Of a stretch of DNA of 64,000 nt, positions 18,003 to 27,353 are shown one piece after another. This stretch comes from Planctomycetota bacterium. GTDB taxonomy: Bacteria > Planctomycetota > Phycisphaerae > Phycisphaerales > SM1A02. The stretch spans positions 1-64,000 of the forward strand of contig JACZRS010000020.1 in NCBI GenBank assembly GCA_022574595.1, given 5' to 3'. The notes beneath the pieces are model-generated. The model saw only the letters and a program-made list of their open reading frames with translations. It searched no databases and was not told where the DNA came from. Each line of letters begins with the position of its first letter. Position 1 is the stretch's first letter. The position numbers were made by a program, and so were the translations under genes.

Positions 18003-18705
18003 GCAGTTTAAGTCTCTCAAAGATATAAATAGCCAAGTTGTAAAGTGCGAGCTTTGCCCTGAACTTCGTGAGTATTGTAAAAAAATAGCTACGGAAAAAA
18101 GACGGTCATTTGCGGACTGGAATTATTGGGGCAAACCCGTACCAGCCTTTGGCGATCACAACGCTAAAGTAATGATCGTCGGTCTGGCGCCAGCTGCCCA
18201 CGGAGCAAATAGAACAGGCAGAATGTTTACCGGCGATCGATCGGGTGATTTCCTCTACGCTGGTTTATATAGAGCGGGACTGGCTAATCAGCCAAACTCA
18301 ACAGATTGTGATGATGGTTTAGAGCTTACCGGCATATATATAACTGCTGCGTGCCGCTGCGCTCCGCCTGCAAACAAACTCTCGCCCGCGCAGCTAGCAA
18401 ATTGCCGTAATTACTTGACAAACGAAATATTGATAATGAAACCACTGGTTATCATGTGTCTTGGTATGGTGGGGTGGAATGCAACAATTGCTGCGCTGCG
18501 TGATATTGGAATGAATTTGCCTCGCCCCAAGCCGAAGTTTGCTCATGGCTCTGTTTGTAAGCTGGATCGTATTACTTTATTAGGGTGCTATCATGTATCG
18601 CAGCAGAACACCTTTACTGGCAAACTCACGGAAAATATGCTTGATGAAGTCTTAAATGTCGCAAAGCAATTAGTAAAACCTGAACTCAAACAAAAACCAC
18701 TCTAA
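17983..18705 (+). CDS. Uracil-DNA glycosylase, family 5 (UdgB-like)
   Basis: The 240-residue protein should remove uracil and some other deaminated bases from DNA. The family-5 signature is clear. Fe-S cluster-type cysteines CELCPELREYC lie near the start (about 18-28). The active-site motif 1 is GLAPAAHGANRTGRMFTGDRSG, in which the usual catalytic Asp/Asn of other UDG families is Ala, as is known for family 5. Motif 3 is CYHVSQQNTFTGKL. Two further cysteines (ACRCAPPANK) complete the four cluster ligands. The true ATG is at 17983; AAGG lies upstream. Family 4 (UdgA) is the alternative, but the GLAPAAHG motif favours family 5. Confidence 0.88.
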   Translation: MPKPTTKQFKSLKDINSQVVKCELCPELREYCKKIATEKRRSFADWNYWGKPVPAFGDHNAKVMIVGLAPAAHGANRTGRMFTGDRSGDFLYAGLYRAGLANQPNSTDCDDGLELTGIYITAACRCAPPANKLSPAQLANCRNYLTNEILIMKPLVIMCLGMVGWNATIAALRDIGMNLPRPKPKFAHGSVCKLDRITLLGCYHVSQQNTFTGKLTENMLDEVLNVAKQLVKPELKQKPL

Positions 18706-18727
18706 AACAACGATCGAAACACGGACT

Positions 18728-20533
18728 ATGCGAATTCTAATTACAGGTGCAACAGGTCTCATAGGCAGGCGGCTAACGCTTGATCGGCTTGAGCGGGAAG
18801 ATCAAGTTGTAGTTGTGTCGCGTAATGCTGCAAGTGCAGAACGCTTATTTGCTGCACATGCCAACCAGAACATAACAGTTATATCAGGTGACACATCTTA
18901 TCCAGGTGATTGGCAGGAAGCAGTCAATGGGTGCGATGCTGTAATACATTTAGCAGGTGCTGGCATAGCAGATCAACGGTGGAGCAAGCAATACAAGAAA
19001 ACTATTTTCAGTAGCCGCATTGATAGCACGCATCAAGTTGTGCAAGCAATCGAAGCAGCCAAAAAGCGTCCGCAAGTACTTATCAACGCATCAGCAGTTG
19101 GGTACTACGGCTACACAGGGCAAGTTGAAGTTGATGAAACCGCTCCCAGGGGTAATGATTTTCTAGCAAACCTTACAATTAAGTGGGAAAAGCAAGCTCG
19201 TAAAGCCGAGCTGCTTATTGAGCGCGTAGTCATGCTTCGACTTGGTATTGTATTAGATGATAGAGGCGGCGCATTTGAGCAAATGTGTAAGCCTTTTAAG
19301 TTTATGATGGGTGGACCCTTAGGTTCTGGAAAACAATATATGCCTTGGGTTCATTGGCGAGATGTTGTTGGTCTTATTGATCTTGCATTAAAGAATAAAC
19401 AGTTGATAGGGCCTGTGAATATTGTTGCCCCGGAAGCGACGACGAATCGTACATTTGCGTCAGCGCTAGGCTCAGTTTTGCGCAAGCCTGCATTGCTTCC
19501 AACTCCTCGAATTGCGCTAAGACTAGTAGTTGGTGAATTCGCCAAATATATAACAATGTCGCAAAGAATAGCGCCCGCCAAGGCTCAAGCGCATGGCTAT
19601 AGCTTCCTTTATCCCCAATTGCGACCAGCCCTTGGATCGTTAATTAATCCTACTCCGCCTGCAGATCCAAAGAATGATATCAGTTTATCAAGTGTTTTAG
19701 AATCAACTAAAGAAGTGGCTAAGCAAGTACCAAACGATATTAAACTTTTAGCAATTGATGTTGATGGCACATTGCTGCGCTCTGACTTGCGGATTTGCCA
19801 AGGTGCGGCCCAAGCGTGTCGCGCTGCTGAACGAGCTGGCTGTGTTGTGGTACTAGCTACTTCAAGAGGGCCTCGATTAACCAGTTGGATCATCCAGGCC
19901 CTTGATCTTACTGCTCCGACAATAAATTATAACGGTGCGGTAATTTGGAATCCACTAGACAACGTCCCACAGTTTCATCAACCACTCGATCAGGAAATTG
20001 CCAGCAAGATCATTGAAACCGCACGCACAATTGATCCTAAAATTATGGTGGCTATTGAAGTATTGGATCGTTGGTATACCGATCGAGTTGATCGCAGATT
20101 TGATCAGCTTACTGATCCAGATCTAATAGAACCTTTAGAGCGTTTTTTAACCGCTCCTATCACCAGGCTAACTTTTCTTGGGAAGCCTGAGCAAATTCAA
20201 ATCGTATTGGAACCTTTGCGTAATCAATTCTGGAAACAGCGAACCATAGCATTGCACACCCCGGATTCTCAGATTATCCAGATTACCCATCCTCTTGCGG
20301 ATAAAGTAATAGCCTTGCAGCGTGTGGCGCAGCGACTAGGCGCTGGCCGCGAGCAAGTTATGGTTATTGGTGATGCGGACAATGATCTAGCCATGATGGA
20401 ATGGGCGGGTTTTAGTGTTGCGGTGGATAATGCAACGGATAAAATCAAAAAAGCCGCAGATGCAATCGTTCCTAGCAATGATGACCAAGGCGTGGCGCGT
20501 GCCATACACCGTTTTATTCTCACAAGACATTAG
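18728..20533 (+). CDS. Fusion: TIGR01777-type SDR epimerase + Cof-type HAD-IIB phosphatase
   Basis: The 601-residue protein joins two normally separate enzymes. Residues 1-~305 are an extended SDR of the TIGR01777/YfcH family: GATGLIG (7-13) binds NAD(P), HLAGAGIADQRW (74-85) and NASAVGYYG (120-128) are diagnostic, and the DUF1731-like end is about 255-300. After a short linker, residues 338-601 form a Cof/HAD-IIB sugar-phosphatase-like domain with DVDGT (344-348), the Thr/Ser motif ATSRG (377-381), and GDADNDLAMM (548-557). All HAD catalytic motifs look intact. The substrate of either half is unknown. It follows the UDG gene by only ~22 bp. A sequencing frameshift is not needed to explain the fusion: the frame is continuous. 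Confidence 0.9.
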   Translation: MRILITGATGLIGRRLTLDRLEREDQVVVVSRNAASAERLFAAHANQNITVISGDTSYPGDWQEAVNGCDAVIHLAGAGIADQRWSKQYKKTIFSSRIDSTHQVVQAIEAAKKRPQVLINASAVGYYGYTGQVEVDETAPRGNDFLANLTIKWEKQARKAELLIERVVMLRLGIVLDDRGGAFEQMCKPFKFMMGGPLGSGKQYMPWVHWRDVVGLIDLALKNKQLIGPVNIVAPEATTNRTFASALGSVLRKPALLPTPRIALRLVVGEFAKYITMSQRIAPAKAQAHGYSFLYPQLRPALGSLINPTPPADPKNDISLSSVLESTKEVAKQVPNDIKLLAIDVDGTLLRSDLRICQGAAQACRAAERAGCVVVLATSRGPRLTSWIIQALDLTAPTINYNGAVIWNPLDNVPQFHQPLDQEIASKIIETARTIDPKIMVAIEVLDRWYTDRVDRRFDQLTDPDLIEPLERFLTAPITRLTFLGKPEQIQIVLEPLRNQFWKQRTIALHTPDSQIIQITHPLADKVIALQRVAQRLGAGREQVMVIGDADNDLAMMEWAGFSVAVDNATDKIKKAADAIVPSNDDQGVARAIHRFILTRH

Positions 20534-20631
20534 GTTGCAACATCCCCTATAATACGGGCATGAATTCTATTACAGACACTGACGTAACTTGTACGGTACA
20601 ATCTCCAGATCATGCAGATGAAAGGAGATCA

Positions 20632-21504
20632 ATGCCCAAGGTGTGGTTAGATGGCGAATTTGTGGATTCTGATCAAGCGAAAGTTTCGATCTTTGATCAC
20701 GGGGTTTTATATGGCGACGGCTGCTTCGAGGGAATCCGTGCATATAACGGCCGAATATTTAAACTCGATTCACACCTAAAACGAATGTACGAATCAGCTG
20801 GTCGCCTACGCCTCAAACCAGCTTATTCGCGCCAAGAAATCGCAAGTGCCATACGACAAACTCTCAAGATCAACGAACTCAGCGATGCTTATATTCGCCT
20901 GGTGTTTACACGCGGTGTGGGCACGTTGGGGTTACATCCATTTAAATGCCCTAAGCCATCTACATTTATTATTACAGCCAGCATCGAGCTTTATCCACAA
21001 GAACTTTATGACAGCGGAATGAAGGTGATCTTAGCCAAGCACCGCAGAGTGCCTGCGAATTCGCTCGATCCTGCGATTAAAAGTCTCAACTATCTAAATA
21101 ACATTCTGGCAAAAATTGAAGCGATAGATGCGGACGTTTTAGAAGCCATAATGCTCAATGCAGATGATTATGTCAGCGAATGTACAGGCGACAACATCTT
21201 TATTATTAAAGATGGACAAATAATTACACCCTCAACCGAAGCAGGTATGCTACATGGTGTTACTCGTCGTTTTGTTATCGATGAGTTGGCGCCTAAGCTG
21301 GGATACAGTGTTAGCGAGCGGATGATGAAGATTGATGAAGTGTATGCTGCTGATGAGATATTTCTTACGGGTACCGCTGCAGAAATCATAGGCGTTATCG
21401 GAGTGGACGAGCATATAGTGGGATCGGGGAAAGTTGGGCCTATGACTCAGGCATTGGCTCAGGAGTTCCGTCGGCGCGTGAGCCAGGACGCACCGGAGGA
21501 TTGA
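20632..21504 (+). CDS. ilvE: Branched-chain amino acid aminotransferase (PLP fold type IV)
   Basis: IlvE catalyses the last step of Leu, Ile and Val synthesis using pyridoxal phosphate and glutamate. The ~290-residue product begins PKVWLDGEFVDSDQAKVSIFDHGVLYGDG, the class-IV start, and carries CFEGIRAYNG. Its PLP lysine lies in the motif IKSLNYLNNILAK, and the ligand region ECTGDNIFII follows. I chose the ATG at 20632 because AAGGAG precedes it by ~6 nt; an upstream ATG (20560) would add 24 unrelated residues. Upstream of this start the sequence is leader, not coding. D-alanine aminotransferase is the nearest alternative; the pattern better fits the short IlvE type. Confidence 0.88.
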   Translation: MPKVWLDGEFVDSDQAKVSIFDHGVLYGDGCFEGIRAYNGRIFKLDSHLKRMYESAGRLRLKPAYSRQEIASAIRQTLKINELSDAYIRLVFTRGVGTLGLHPFKCPKPSTFIITASIELYPQELYDSGMKVILAKHRRVPANSLDPAIKSLNYLNNILAKIEAIDADVLEAIMLNADDYVSECTGDNIFIIKDGQIITPSTEAGMLHGVTRRFVIDELAPKLGYSVSERMMKIDEVYAADEIFLTGTAAEIIGVIGVDEHIVGSGKVGPMTQALAQEFRRRVSQDAPED

Positions 21505-21546
21505 CAATAAGATCGAATTGTTCCCTGTGCTGTAGGGGGATCCACC

Positions 21547-23079
21547 ATGCGCTGCAAAAATTGCGATTACCCATTATGGAACATCAAGGTACGAATATGT
21601 CCGGAGTGCGGCCAGGGGTTTCGACCGACTGACTACGACTTTGTGCCTCACTCGGTGGCCTTTCATTGCCCGCATTGTGAGCAGAACTACTTTGGAACGG
21701 ATAAACGCGGCCATTTGGAGCCACTTCAGTTTCAGTGCGCCAAGTGCCGAAAGCTAATACACATGGATCAGATGGTCGTAGCACCGGCTGAGGGTATTGA
21801 TGAGAAAGAAGCGCGCTCGGACCACATGCCTTGGTTGGAGCGCAGCGAAGGAGGCATCATCAAGTCCTGGTTTGCCACCATCAAGTGGGCCATGCTCGAA
21901 CCACATAGGCTGATTCGCGCTACTCCAGTCGATATCCCATTCGGTCGAGCCTGGATATTTGCGCTCATTACAATGACGCTATTTCTCTCGATTGGCTTAT
22001 ACATTCCTATTCTCATCTACGGTGCAGCCGTTTCGTTTGGTCCGGGACAGAGTGGCTTGTCTGGTGTGTGGTTCTCCATCGGAGGATTTACCGCACTCCC
22101 GATTGGCATTGTTTGTATAGGCTTGTACCTGCTTATCTGGGCTGGGGTCGCGCACCTCTTTCTAATAATAACAGGCAAGACCGCCCATACTTTTCGTCGA
22201 ACATGCCACGCAATCTACTACAGCGCACCGGCAGGTGTTGTCTTGTTAATACCATGTTGCAACCTTATGTTTGGACTCGTGTGGTGGATTGCTAGCGCTG
22301 CGATCATGATCAGGGAGTCGCAAAAAGTTCATGGCGTCCGAGCAGCAATTGCGGTTTTCGCTTGGCCCTTTGTCTCTGTATATCTCCTGCAAATAATAAC
22401 TGGCATACAAAGTTTACTCTTTATGGCGATGATCTTGCCTCTCGCTGTGGGCGGCTTTAGAGGCGGTCTCGGCGGGCCTGGCTTCAGAGGCGGTATGCAG
22501 ATGTCGCCAACTACTTCTATGGTCGCGCGATCAGTCCTTACCTCTGCTAATTCAAGCAGTGGGACCGGACCAACCCATGCACTAGAGCTAACGCTAAGCA
22601 ACAATATGATCACGACATCTTGGGGTTCGAACTTCTGTGAACCGAGTACACAGACTACCACTGCCGATATCCCCGTTGGTGATGGCACACTTGCGGATTT
22701 CATCAACAGCTCGCTAAGTTCGCAGCTTGGCACACTCAAGGATGTCATTGATGCGTTACCCAGTAATGTCGTCGCCCATAGATTTGGTGATTATGTTTTT
22801 ACCTATCACGGGGCAACGTTAAATACCTGGGATACGCAGCTATGGATTGTCGTCATGATCCCCGACCCTGATGCCAACAGCCCTCCCAACCCCAACGATA
22901 CCATCTACTTAGCAACTGCTGATTACAGCGTGACGCAGACGACGTTTGGACAACTGCCAGCGCTGATTAAAATACAAAATCAGCACCGCGCAACTTTAGG
23001 TCTGCCACCGCTACCGGACTTGACAACGGTGACGCATTCCAACCCGGCAGTAGCGGAATCCCAAGACAGCAGTGATTGA
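21547..23079 (+). CDS. N-terminal zinc-ribbon, Yip1-like multi-TM membrane protein
   Basis: The 510-residue protein opens with three CxxC knuckle pairs (CKNC/CPEC at 3-21, CPHC at ~39, CAKC at ~61), suggesting two zinc ribbons on the cytoplasmic side. A Yip1-like region follows (about 100-290), with roughly five TM helices, starting PHRLIRATPVDIPFGRAWIFAL and containing HLFLIITGKTAHTFRRTCHAIYYS. The C-terminal ~190 residues (after a Gly-rich GGFRGGLGGPGF stretch) are soluble and Ser/Thr-rich, with no known motif. It is the first gene in a run of five zinc-ribbon membrane proteins, all on the plus strand. Its function is unknown. Confidence 0.75.
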   Translation: MRCKNCDYPLWNIKVRICPECGQGFRPTDYDFVPHSVAFHCPHCEQNYFGTDKRGHLEPLQFQCAKCRKLIHMDQMVVAPAEGIDEKEARSDHMPWLERSEGGIIKSWFATIKWAMLEPHRLIRATPVDIPFGRAWIFALITMTLFLSIGLYIPILIYGAAVSFGPGQSGLSGVWFSIGGFTALPIGIVCIGLYLLIWAGVAHLFLIITGKTAHTFRRTCHAIYYSAPAGVVLLIPCCNLMFGLVWWIASAAIMIRESQKVHGVRAAIAVFAWPFVSVYLLQIITGIQSLLFMAMILPLAVGGFRGGLGGPGFRGGMQMSPTTSMVARSVLTSANSSSGTGPTHALELTLSNNMITTSWGSNFCEPSTQTTTADIPVGDGTLADFINSSLSSQLGTLKDVIDALPSNVVAHRFGDYVFTYHGATLNTWDTQLWIVVMIPDPDANSPPNPNDTIYLATADYSVTQTTFGQLPALIKIQNQHRATLGLPPLPDLTTVTHSNPAVAESQDSSD

Positions 23080-23101
23080 CTCTTACGAGTAGAATCTATT
23101 T

Positions 23102-23935
23102 ATGCGATTGCGCACTACTTTTTTATGGTCGATGATAGGCTCTCTATCCCTTGCTGCGTTACTTGGGATTGTCGCGCTACTGTTACCCGATCTAATAGGT
23201 AAAGATGAGGAAATACTTCTCTCCACTTTATTGTTTGCTATTTATAGCTTGTTAGCTCTTTGCTGCGCCATTGTTGCGGAAAAACGCAGGATAGTAATGT
23301 TAATGTGGATTGGTATCGGCTCATCAGTGATCAGCTTGCTGATTTGGCTGGTACTAATCTGGCTTGAATCCAATTGGAGTTTTAGGGTTAGAGAAAATGT
23401 TACGCAAGCAGGCGGAACATTCTCTGCAACTGCTACAGTTATAGCGCTTAGCGGTTTGCTGGCCTTGCCTCGCTTAGATGGCTTTAGTGCTAACAATCTT
23501 CGAAGGGCAACCATCGGAGTCTCGGTTTTATTGGGCGCTTGTATCGTAATAATGCTTTGGTGGCATCAATGGATTTATGATAATGTCAAGCTTGATTTGG
23601 TTGAACGAGGTTTGGGGGTATTAGCAATCCTGTCTGCTTGCGGAACGCTTGTTACGCCGATTGTTTGGAAGGTGCAGGGTATTCGCCGAGCTACGGTTGG
23701 CGAATCTCTACCAATGCACATTCGAATAGAAGTTGTTTGCCCGCGCTGTAAAACTCATCAGCAATTATTAGCTGGCCCAGGCAAATGTGAAAACTGCAAA
23801 CTTCGAATTAAAATCATAGTCGAAGAACCGCGCTGCGCATGTGGCTATCAGCTTTATCACCTAAAAAGCAACAACTGCCCGGAATGTGGTAAGGAAGTCC
23901 CCGAATCCGACCGTTGGGCGGCAATTCCCGTTTAG
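23102..23935 (+). CDS. Multi-TM membrane protein with double C-terminal zinc ribbon (long type)
   Basis: The 277-residue protein has about six hydrophobic segments in the first ~200 residues and then a tail with eight cysteines: CPRC, CENC, CACGYQLYHL, and CPECGKEVPESDRWA. The tail is thus one ribbon (CPRC...CENC) joined to a second (CxCG...CPECG). Paralogues with the same tail lie at 24735 and 26454. The protein sits between the Yip1-like gene and the first short-long pair. No catalytic residues are visible. A regulatory or protein-binding role at the membrane is a guess from the architecture. Confidence 0.75.
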   Translation: MRLRTTFLWSMIGSLSLAALLGIVALLLPDLIGKDEEILLSTLLFAIYSLLALCCAIVAEKRRIVMLMWIGIGSSVISLLIWLVLIWLESNWSFRVRENVTQAGGTFSATATVIALSGLLALPRLDGFSANNLRRATIGVSVLLGACIVIMLWWHQWIYDNVKLDLVERGLGVLAILSACGTLVTPIVWKVQGIRRATVGESLPMHIRIEVVCPRCKTHQQLLAGPGKCENCKLRIKIIVEEPRCACGYQLYHLKSNNCPECGKEVPESDRWAAIPV

Positions 23936-24018
23936 ATTGATGCCAAAGCCGCCAAACCAGAGTAGAATTGAATTGACTTCTACAAGCCAAGCTGCAGGAT
24001 CAAGAGGGAGTTTCTAAA

Positions 24019-24738
24019 GTGAAACTTAGCCGAATACTTCGCGGGACATTCTTAATTTCGTTACTGATTGGTATTGGTTTATCAATCTTCTCAGGGATGT
24101 TCTACTTTGCAGCAATGCCCAGCTGGGGGTTTTTGATCGGCCCAACATTTGTGATCGCACTATTTTCAGCTGTTTCACTGGCGTGTGCATTAACAATTGA
24201 ACGGGGACGTTTCGAAAAGTTGCTTTGGAGTGGAATTGCAACCGCAGTAATAGCAGCAACAGGTTGGAGTTTTGGAATATGGCTTGACGCATTTCTTAGC
24301 GATACCGATAAAGTATTATGCGTTTACATTTTAGCGCCTATCACATCGTGGTCTTTATTGTGTGCTATAACTGCAGTTCTTCTAAGAAACCGAATCACGA
24401 ATTTGGCTGCCCGCATAACTTGCTCTATAACAATCATATCCTTTGCACTACTTGCTGTGTTAGTTGTGATCGTAGTGTCGAGGACAGTAGCAGCAAGTCA
24501 CATTAATAATGATGCATTCGTTAAACCTATTTTGTACACTACCGTAATTGCAGTAACTAATCTGCTGCTAACTGTAATCCTATCTAATATCAAACAAATT
24601 CAAGGAGCCACAGAAGTAGATGTAATAAAAATTGAAATGGGTGTTTCTTGCCCGCGCTGTGAGCTAAAACAGATCATTATGACTGGTGGAGCATCGTGCA
24701 ACCGTTGCGGATTGCGCATCAAGGTGAGTATTCCATGA
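24019..24738 (+). CDS. Multi-TM membrane protein with single zinc ribbon (short type, pair A)
   Basis: This 239-residue paralogue starts at GTG after GAGGGAG. It has about six TM segments (first: ILRGTFLISLLIGIGLSIF) and ends with a single four-Cys ribbon, CPRCELKQIIMTGGASCNRC, just before the C-terminus (GLRIKVSIP). It therefore stops where the long paralogues continue into their second ribbon. Its stop codon overlaps the ATG of the next gene (ATGA at 24735-24738), a sign of coupled translation and perhaps an equal-amount complex. Confidence 0.75.
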   Translation: MKLSRILRGTFLISLLIGIGLSIFSGMFYFAAMPSWGFLIGPTFVIALFSAVSLACALTIERGRFEKLLWSGIATAVIAATGWSFGIWLDAFLSDTDKVLCVYILAPITSWSLLCAITAVLLRNRITNLAARITCSITIISFALLAVLVVIVVSRTVAASHINNDAFVKPILYTTVIAVTNLLLTVILSNIKQIQGATEVDVIKIEMGVSCPRCELKQIIMTGGASCNRCGLRIKVSIP

Positions 24739-25601
24739 CACAAACACCGCCACGTGATGCGATAATACTTCGAAGGTTTTTTCTGATCTTACTTGTAAGC
24801 GCATTAGGACTTGCATGTGTTGGCAGTGTAGTCGCAATAGCTAAAGGCGGTATCGATGACGCTCAAATGCTTCAGTTAATGGTGTATTCGCCTCTTGTTT
24901 TCTTACTTTGCGGGGCTATAGGGTTATCGGGAACTATGATATTACAACGCGGCCGCTTGGTTATATATATTCGCGTATTGTTAATCTTGCTTCTATTTAC
25001 CTGCGCTATTGGCCTTACTCTCCTTTTGAGTCCTCAACTTCAGAGATCAAGCGATGCTGATTTGTACTTAGTGTTGATTGGAAATTTGACACTGATCGTA
25101 TTTTCGATGCTTATGATGGCGCAGCTGCTTATTCTAAAAACCAGGAATATATTAATACGTTGCAGTTCAGTATTACTGATTATTTCCCAGTGCGCAGCTA
25201 TTGCAATTGTATTGATATTGTCCTGGACAGAAATTTTAGATGTGTATGCAAATATATTTGGTAGTATGCTTACCTTTTGGATTATCTTAAATTTACTTGG
25301 AATATTGCTTGTGCCGCAAATTTCTCGCCATATTGACAAACCTAAAACACAAAAATCTGAAACCATAGAGTCCAAAGCAACATTGAATTTAACTTGCCCT
25401 GAATGTGAAACGCAGCAAAGTCTTCCCGCAGGGCTTGTGCGCTGCTCAAAGTGCAAGTTCACAATGATCATCGAACTTGAAGAGCCGCGCTGCGAATGTG
25501 GATATCAGCTTTTCAACTTACAAAGTAACTATTGCCCTGAATGTGGCAAAGAAATCCCCGAGTCCGATCGCTGGGCCGCTGAGAGCGCCCTGGAAATCTA
25601 A
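24735..25601 (+). CDS. Multi-TM membrane protein with double zinc ribbon (long type, pair A)
   Basis: This 288-residue paralogue begins MTQTPPRDA; the ATG is within the stop of the preceding gene. About six TM helices (the first LILLVSALGLACVGSVVAIA) are followed by the tail CPECETQQSL...CSKC and CECGYQLFNLQSNYCPECG. The tail ends KEIPESDRWA, nearly the same as in the 23102 gene (KEVPESDRWA), showing common descent. The TM part is more diverged than the tail. Function unknown; see the neighbouring pair at 25702/26454. Confidence 0.75.
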   Translation: MTQTPPRDAIILRRFFLILLVSALGLACVGSVVAIAKGGIDDAQMLQLMVYSPLVFLLCGAIGLSGTMILQRGRLVIYIRVLLILLLFTCAIGLTLLLSPQLQRSSDADLYLVLIGNLTLIVFSMLMMAQLLILKTRNILIRCSSVLLIISQCAAIAIVLILSWTEILDVYANIFGSMLTFWIILNLLGILLVPQISRHIDKPKTQKSETIESKATLNLTCPECETQQSLPAGLVRCSKCKFTMIIELEEPRCECGYQLFNLQSNYCPECGKEIPESDRWAAESALEI

Positions 25602-25701
25602 AAAATAAGGTTTCTTGCTAAAGGCGCTCGTTTTTACTGCCAACTCATCTTCCCAGATAGCTTTGATTTCCATTTAAGTGTAAATGGTATATCCTATAAG
25701 C

Positions 25702-26457
25702 ATGAAGCTTTCCAAGTTGTGTCTCTGGGCAATTGCGGGAACTGTTGTATTAATAATCGGCACTTATGTTCTTGCTATACTTCTGCCATTTTACCAATTT
25801 GAGGTAAGACAATTTGTTATTGCAGAGATTTATATACTGTTTTATTTATGCGCTGCGTTTGGTTGTGCAGTTGCATTAGAAAAAGGTAGATTGCCCAGGC
25901 TCATGCGCAGCGGTATTGCGGTTGGAGCGATAGCATTGGTGGGATGGATCGCAGAAAATATATATAATGATTACAGCGTAGAATGGGTTTGGTATACGAT
26001 ATTGATTTGGCCTACAAATTGGGCAAGCTTGATGATGATAGTGGGCTTGCTCCTACTACCCGAGCCGAGAGCAAAATGGTGGATGCAGCTTCGTCGCATA
26101 ACGATCGGGTTGTTTGCATTGCTCGCTGCAATTATCTGCTATGCAATTACATTTCATCCGCGGGAGGGCCTGTTGGCACTAACAGGGATATACGATTCTG
26201 AGATGTGGCTGCTTACTGGGGGGTACGAGGAAATTGCTTCTAAGTTAGGCTATGTAATTGGGCTATTAGCATGCGGCGGCGCACTTTTTGTTTGGTTGGC
26301 TGCTGCGTTTATTAAGCCAAAGCAAGATATGGAGTCAATTATAGAGATAACTGAGTATTGGTTAAGTTGCCCGCGCTGTGGTTTGCAGCAGCAAGCTATG
26401 ACAGGCTTAGATAAGTGCGATCAATGTAGCTTGCAAATTAGGGTACAACTAGCGTGA
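25702..26457 (+). CDS. Multi-TM membrane protein with single zinc ribbon (short type, pair B)
   Basis: This 251-residue paralogue of the 24019 protein begins MKLSKLCLWAIAGTVV, like MKLSRILRGTF of its relative. For that reason I chose 25702 rather than the ATG at 25684. It has about six TM helices and ends in one ribbon, CPRCGLQQQAMTGLDKCDQC, then LQIRVQLA. The stop overlaps the next start (GTGA at 26454-26457), exactly the arrangement of pair A. No enzyme motif is visible. Confidence 0.72.
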   Translation: MKLSKLCLWAIAGTVVLIIGTYVLAILLPFYQFEVRQFVIAEIYILFYLCAAFGCAVALEKGRLPRLMRSGIAVGAIALVGWIAENIYNDYSVEWVWYTILIWPTNWASLMMIVGLLLLPEPRAKWWMQLRRITIGLFALLAAIICYAITFHPREGLLALTGIYDSEMWLLTGGYEEIASKLGYVIGLLACGGALFVWLAAAFIKPKQDMESIIEITEYWLSCPRCGLQQQAMTGLDKCDQCSLQIRVQLA

Positions 26458-27344
26458 GCGCGCAACCATCATCTCTAAAGGGATCATTTTTTAAGAAGGT
26501 GATTATTGCCTTTGTTGTTTTAGTTTGTATCACCATTCTCCTATTAATCGCATTAACTCTAGAACTGAATGATGATTGGATGGAGAAACTGACAGCTGTA
26601 TCGGCAATGCTTACTTTGTGCTTTGGTGTTTTCGTTTCTGCTGGTGCTGTTATTCGCCGCAAACACATTGCGTCACTTATGTGGCTAAGTTGCGTTTTGG
26701 CAGTCGTTGGTACATTTTTTGCATTTATCTTAATTTGGGGAGATCACTATTACGATGCAGAAGAGACTGTAGGCCGCTTCACGATTACTTCTTTCGCGCT
26801 GAGCATCGCCCTAGCGCACAGTGGGATTTTTTCCATAGTTTCGACACATACTCGCTTGCTGTTTTTCACGAAATTAGCAACGATGGTATGCGTTTGGCTT
26901 TGCGGAACAGTTATCATTGTGATGTTTTGGTACGAAGACTTATTTTGGTCCATGGGTGGAATATTCTGGACTATATTATACATAGCTTCATTTTCAACTC
27001 TTGCAAGCATAGTTGGAACAATAATCGTACCCATAGCAATGGTAAGCCACGCTAACAAGGAATACATAGTAAACGAATCAATCTCATCGCGTGTAAAGAT
27101 TCTCCTGGAATGTCCAAAATGCGCCAAACGCCAGGAGCTATCCTCCGGCAATGTGCGGTGCAGTGATTGCAAAGCATCAATCTTCATTGAAATCGAAGAA
27201 CCACGCTGTGAATGTGGTTACTTGCTTTATCAACTGCAAGGAAATAATTGCCCTGAATGTGGGCGCCTGGTTCGGGAATCTGAAAAATGGGAACCAACTT
27301 CAGTTGGGATTGATTTGGAAACAGCCAAGCCAGATGTAGAATAA
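26454..27344 (+). CDS. Multi-TM membrane protein with double zinc ribbon (long type, pair B)
   Basis: This 296-residue paralogue starts at GTG inside the stop of the short partner. Six or so TM helices precede the tail CPKCAKRQELSSGNVRCSDC, then CECGYLLYQL and CPECGRLVRESEKWE. It closes the five-gene array and is convergent with mqnC, only 9 bp from its stop. The repeated short-long order (24019/24735, 25702/26454) indicates that a two-gene unit was duplicated. Confidence 0.75.
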   Translation: MSAQPSSLKGSFFKKVIIAFVVLVCITILLLIALTLELNDDWMEKLTAVSAMLTLCFGVFVSAGAVIRRKHIASLMWLSCVLAVVGTFFAFILIWGDHYYDAEETVGRFTITSFALSIALAHSGIFSIVSTHTRLLFFTKLATMVCVWLCGTVIIVMFWYEDLFWSMGGIFWTILYIASFSTLASIVGTIIVPIAMVSHANKEYIVNESISSRVKILLECPKCAKRQELSSGNVRCSDCKASIFIEIEEPRCECGYLLYQLQGNNCPECGRLVRESEKWEPTSVGIDLETAKPDVE

Positions 27345-27353
27345 AACTGACTT

